The notes under the pieces: model-generated
Seen by the model: the letters and a program-made list of their open reading frames with translations, nothing else
What the model was told of the DNA's origin: nothing
Databases searched by the model: none
Shown: piece after piece, positions 33,317 to 35,517 of the stretch
Layout of the letters: the number at the start of each line of letters is the position of its first letter
How positions within the stretch are numbered: position 1 is the first letter of the stretch
Source of the DNA: Bacteroidota bacterium
GTDB lineage: Bacteria > Bacteroidota > Ignavibacteria > Kryptoniales > JAKASW01
Assembly (NCBI GenBank): GCA_021811615.1
Contig: JAJZNW010000131.1
Coordinates: forward strand, 1-35,517
Reading direction: 5' to 3'
DNA: 35,517 bases
Program-made: the position numbers and the translations under genes

Positions 33317-35218
33317 CTACTTTTTTTCTGTAATCTCTTTTTTGATTCTTTCGACGAACTCCGAAAGGCTCACCGATCCTTTGTCACCTTCGTGGTGCTT
33401 TCGGACCGATACCGTGCCGGAGTCTTTCTCTTTCTGTCCAACTATCAACATATAGGGGACTTTCTTTGTTTCCCATTCGCGGATCTTGTAACCGACCTTT
33501 TCGTTGCGGTCGTCAAGCTCGGCGCGGATTTTCCCGGTCTTCAGGGCATCAACTACCGACTTTGCATAGTCGTTGAAGCTGTCGGTAATCGGCAGGACGG
33601 CTGTCTGCACTGGTGAAAGCCATGCCGGGAATGCTCCTGCAAAATGCTCCGTGAGAATTCCCACAAATCTCTCGAACGAGCCGAATATGGCGCGATGTAT
33701 CGCCACCGGTCGTTTCGCCTGGCCGTCCGCATCAATATATGTCAAATCAAATCTTTCCGGCAGCATCACGAAATCGAGCTGAATTGTCGCGACTTGCCAT
33801 TCTCTGCCGAGTGCGTCTTTGATCTGGATATCTATCTTCGGGCCGTAGAAGGCTCCGTCTTTTTCCTTCACGCCGTATTTAATGCCGTTGTTTTCAAGGG
33901 CCTGTCTGAGGGACTTCTCCGCTTCTTCCCACAACTTCGGATCGCCCATGGCACCTTCCGGCTTCGTGGAGAGTTTGAAAGACACCTCGAAATTAAACAA
34001 ACCATAAACGCGCCTGACAAGACCAATGAGGTCGTTTATTTCCGGTAAAATCTGGTCGGGACGGCAGTATATATGCGCGTCGTCCATCGTAATCTGGCGG
34101 ACCCGGAACATCCCTCCGAGTGCGCCCGATATTTCATTGCGGTGGAGTCTCCCTATCTCCGAATAGCGGAGCGGAAGATCCCGGTAGCTCCTCACCTTGT
34201 GCCGGTATACATATGTGCTCTCGGGGCAGTTCATCGGTTTCAACGAATAAATGTCCTCCTCGACTTTGAGGATGAACATATTCTCCTGGTAATGACCCCA
34301 GTGACCAGACTGTTCCCAGAGATCCTTCTTGACAAGCATCGGAGTGGAAATCTCGTCGTAGTTCAACCGGTCGAGTTCTTCGCGGATGAATTTCTCGAGC
34401 TCTCTGAAGATGATCATACCCTTTGGTAGCCAGAAAGGCGCGCCGGGGGCGATATCGTGGAACACGAACAGTTCGAGCTCACGTCCCAGTTTCCGATGGT
34501 CGCGCAGCTTCGCTTCCTCGAGCATCTTCAAATGTTCTTCAAGCATCTTCTTCTTCGGGAAGGAGACGCCGTAAACGCGCTGCAGCATTTTGTTCTTGCT
34601 GTCGCCGCGCCAGTAGGCGCCGCTTGTGCCGAGAAGCTTGAAGTATTTCAGCTTTCCGGCTGAAGGGACATGTGGACCGCGGCAGAGGTCGGTGAAGTCA
34701 CCTTCGCTATAAACCGTAATGGTCTCGTCGAGCGCACTGATTATCTCGACCTTATATGGATCCTTCTTGGCGCTGAAAAATTTCAGTGCGTCCTCTTTCT
34801 TCACGACTTTTCTTTCGAATGAGGCGTTCTGGTCCGAGATCTCATGCATCTTTTTCTCGATCGCTTCGAGGTCTGCCGGGGTGAGGGTCTTGTCGATGTC
34901 GATGTCGTAATAGAAACCGTCTTCGATGGCGGGTCCCACTCCAAACTTCGCCTCTGGGTGAAGCGCCTGGATTGCGTGTGCCATTAAGTGCGAGCTGCTG
35001 TGCCAGTAGACCTCTTTCCCTTCGGGATCGTCGAAGGTGAGGAACTGCAATTCACAATCGGATGTGATAGGGGTGTTGAGGTCGGATATCTTCCCGTTGA
35101 TCTTCACGGCAAGTGCATCTTCCGCCAGCGACCTGCTGATTTTCTTTGCTACTTCAATTGCCGGAGCAGATGCTTCTGCTTCGATGATCGACTTGTTAGG
35201 TAGAGTTACCTTTGGCAT
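33317..35218 (-). CDS. thrS: Threonyl-tRNA synthetase
   Basis: ThrS charges tRNA-Thr and edits mischarged serine. The 633 residues have the N-terminal TGS domain, the editing (SAD) domain with HSSSHLMAHA, and a class-II catalytic domain with zinc ligands in LKPMNCPES (Cys) and HIYC (His). The anticodon-binding C-terminus has VQTAVLPITDSFNDYAKSV. The ATG 35218 has no obvious SD. A terminator (35241-35264) immediately upstream isolates it from tRNA-Val. I see no T-box signature in the short leader. It is the first gene of the thrS-infC-rpmI-rplT operon, the same order as in E. coli. Confidence 0.98.
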   Translation of the reverse strand: MPKVTLPNKSIIEAEASAPAIEVAKKISRSLAEDALAVKINGKISDLNTPITSDCELQFLTFDDPEGKEVYWHSSSHLMAHAIQALHPEAKFGVGPAIEDGFYYDIDIDKTLTPADLEAIEKKMHEISDQNASFERKVVKKEDALKFFSAKKDPYKVEIISALDETITVYSEGDFTDLCRGPHVPSAGKLKYFKLLGTSGAYWRGDSKNKMLQRVYGVSFPKKKMLEEHLKMLEEAKLRDHRKLGRELELFVFHDIAPGAPFWLPKGMIIFRELEKFIREELDRLNYDEISTPMLVKKDLWEQSGHWGHYQENMFILKVEEDIYSLKPMNCPESTYVYRHKVRSYRDLPLRYSEIGRLHRNEISGALGGMFRVRQITMDDAHIYCRPDQILPEINDLIGLVRRVYGLFNFEVSFKLSTKPEGAMGDPKLWEEAEKSLRQALENNGIKYGVKEKDGAFYGPKIDIQIKDALGREWQVATIQLDFVMLPERFDLTYIDADGQAKRPVAIHRAIFGSFERFVGILTEHFAGAFPAWLSPVQTAVLPITDSFNDYAKSVVDALKTGKIRAELDDRNEKVGYKIREWETKKVPYMLIVGQKEKDSGTVSVRKHHEGDKGSVSLSEFVERIKKEITEKK

Positions 35219-35240
35219 TTTGGATTATTCTTTTGATAAC

Positions 35241-35264
35241 AAAAAATCGGAGGAGTCTCCGATT
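35241..35264 (-). terminator. Rho-independent terminator upstream of thrS
   Basis: AATCGGAG and CTCCGATT (35257-35264 and 35245-35252) pair perfectly across a 4-nt loop, followed by T residues (35246-35241) on the minus strand. It most likely ends the tRNA-Val transcript; with thrS starting 22 nt on, it could also regulate that gene. Confidence 0.8.
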
Positions 35265-35340
35265 CTTCTGGAACCAAACCCCCGGCGATTTCTTGCGTGA
35301 TTATCGACCTTAATACTCTCAACTATTCTGAGATTTAACG

Positions 35341-35360
35341 CCCCGCTCTGCAGAACGGGG
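35341..35360. terminator. Short hairpin directly after tRNA-Val
   Basis: CCCCG (35341-35345) and CGGGG (35356-35360) pair around a self-complementary TCTGCAGA core, 3 nt after the tRNA 3' end on the minus strand. It has no T-run and might act in processing or as a weak terminator. Confidence 0.35.
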
Positions 35361-35363
35361 TAG

Positions 35364-35438
35364 TGGGCGATAGAAGATTCGAACTTCTGACCTCTACAAT
35401 GTCAATGTAGCGCTCTAAACCAACTGAGCTAATCGCCC
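35364..35438 (-). tRNA. tRNA-Val (anticodon GAC)
   Basis: The minus strand folds as a complete cloverleaf of 75 nt. Acceptor GGGCGAT/ATCGCCC, D arm GCTC/GAGC, anticodon arm CTACA-TTGACAT-TGTAG (GAC), variable AGGTC, and T arm AGAAG-TTCGAAT-CTTCT. The discriminator is A and CCA is not encoded. It reads GUC (and GUU by wobble). Confidence 0.97.
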
Positions 35439-35517
35439 GAAATAACAAAACAACCTTATTAAGCTGCTCGGGTCCAAACCAATCGGGTCCAGCGATCCGA
35501 GCTGGACGAGATCCCGC

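Larger units (their letters stand above)
35335..35517 (-). other. Open frame running through the tRNA gene from beyond the right edge
   Basis: On the minus strand one frame is open from the window edge, across the whole tRNA-Val gene, to a TAA at 35335-35337 (60 sense codons). Before the tRNA it reads SRPARIAGPDWFGPEQL, which resembles C-terminal tails I associate with small GIY-YIG-type nuclease genes lying against tRNAs in this group. That identification is a guess. Only sequence beyond the edge can show whether a real gene enters here. Confidence 0.35.

Noticed and set aside
32581..33333. Plus-strand hydrophobic frame opposite rpmI and infC
   Set aside because: Phe/Leu runs are the complement of Lys/Glu-rich codons of the ribosomal protein and IF-3 genes.
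35219..35363. T-box riboswitch for thrS
   Set aside because: The leader is too short and no T-box consensus or Thr specifier loop is visible; only a simple terminator is present.
1..35517. CRISPR array, integrase or prophage
   Set aside because: No regularly spaced direct repeats and no recombinase, capsid or transposase gene were found on either strand.

Overview
The window (about 35.5 kb) looks like a chromosomal segment of a free-living, flagellated bacterium of the Bacteroidota/Chlorobiota branch, most likely Ignavibacteria-like. This is inference. It rests on the SecA insertion type, the thrS-infC-rpmI-rplT-pheS-pheT-zapA-rny order, the DUF6600-type secreted protein, and frequent Shine-Dalgarno (SD) sites, which Bacteroidia proper largely lack. 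No phage, integrase, intact insertion sequence or CRISPR array is visible. The exotic material is in the intergenic DNA, which is rich in short palindromic repeat families.

Left part (1-13.7 kb). A large minus-strand membrane sensor kinase (TM region-GAF-PAS-PAS-HisKA) runs off the left edge. Plus-strand housekeeping and metabolic genes follow, separated by unusually long, repeat-bearing gaps: secA, sufS-sufU (Fe-S cluster assembly), a Glu/Leu-type amino-acid dehydrogenase, a nicotinamidase-like cysteine hydrolase, an aspartase/fumarase-family lyase, and a small zinc-ribbon protein. secA lies between two same-orientation copies of a small repeat; the left copy has 13-bp terminal inverted repeats, like a MITE.

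Middle part (13.7-21.8 kb). A minus-strand OmpR-type two-component pair (regulator then kinase, overlapping) and a DUF6600-like secreted protein lie divergent from motA-motB. The motAB promoter is a nearly perfect sigma-28 (FliA) site, which ties this isolated pair to a flagellar regulon elsewhere in the genome. A PQQ-type beta-propeller protein and a lipoprotein follow.

Right part (21.8-35.5 kb). Everything is on the minus strand. Reading in the direction of transcription: tRNA-Val(GAC), a terminator, thrS, infC (only an ATC start codon fits), rpmI, rplT, a strong terminator, pheS, pheT, a small coiled-coil protein, zapA, a structured RNA gene that is probably 6S RNA, rny, coaE, then dapF, a small metallopeptidase, a DedA protein, an ABM-like small protein and an ArsB/SLC13-type permease. 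Translation, RNA turnover, cell division and cofactor synthesis are packed together here with short gaps or overlaps.

The observations most worth checking are the sigma-28 promoter of motAB, the probable 6S RNA between zapA and rny, the ATC start of infC, the MITE-like repeat pair around secA, the nested palindromic repeats upstream of aspA and the beta-propeller gene, and a tRNA gene embedded in a longer same-strand open frame at the right edge.
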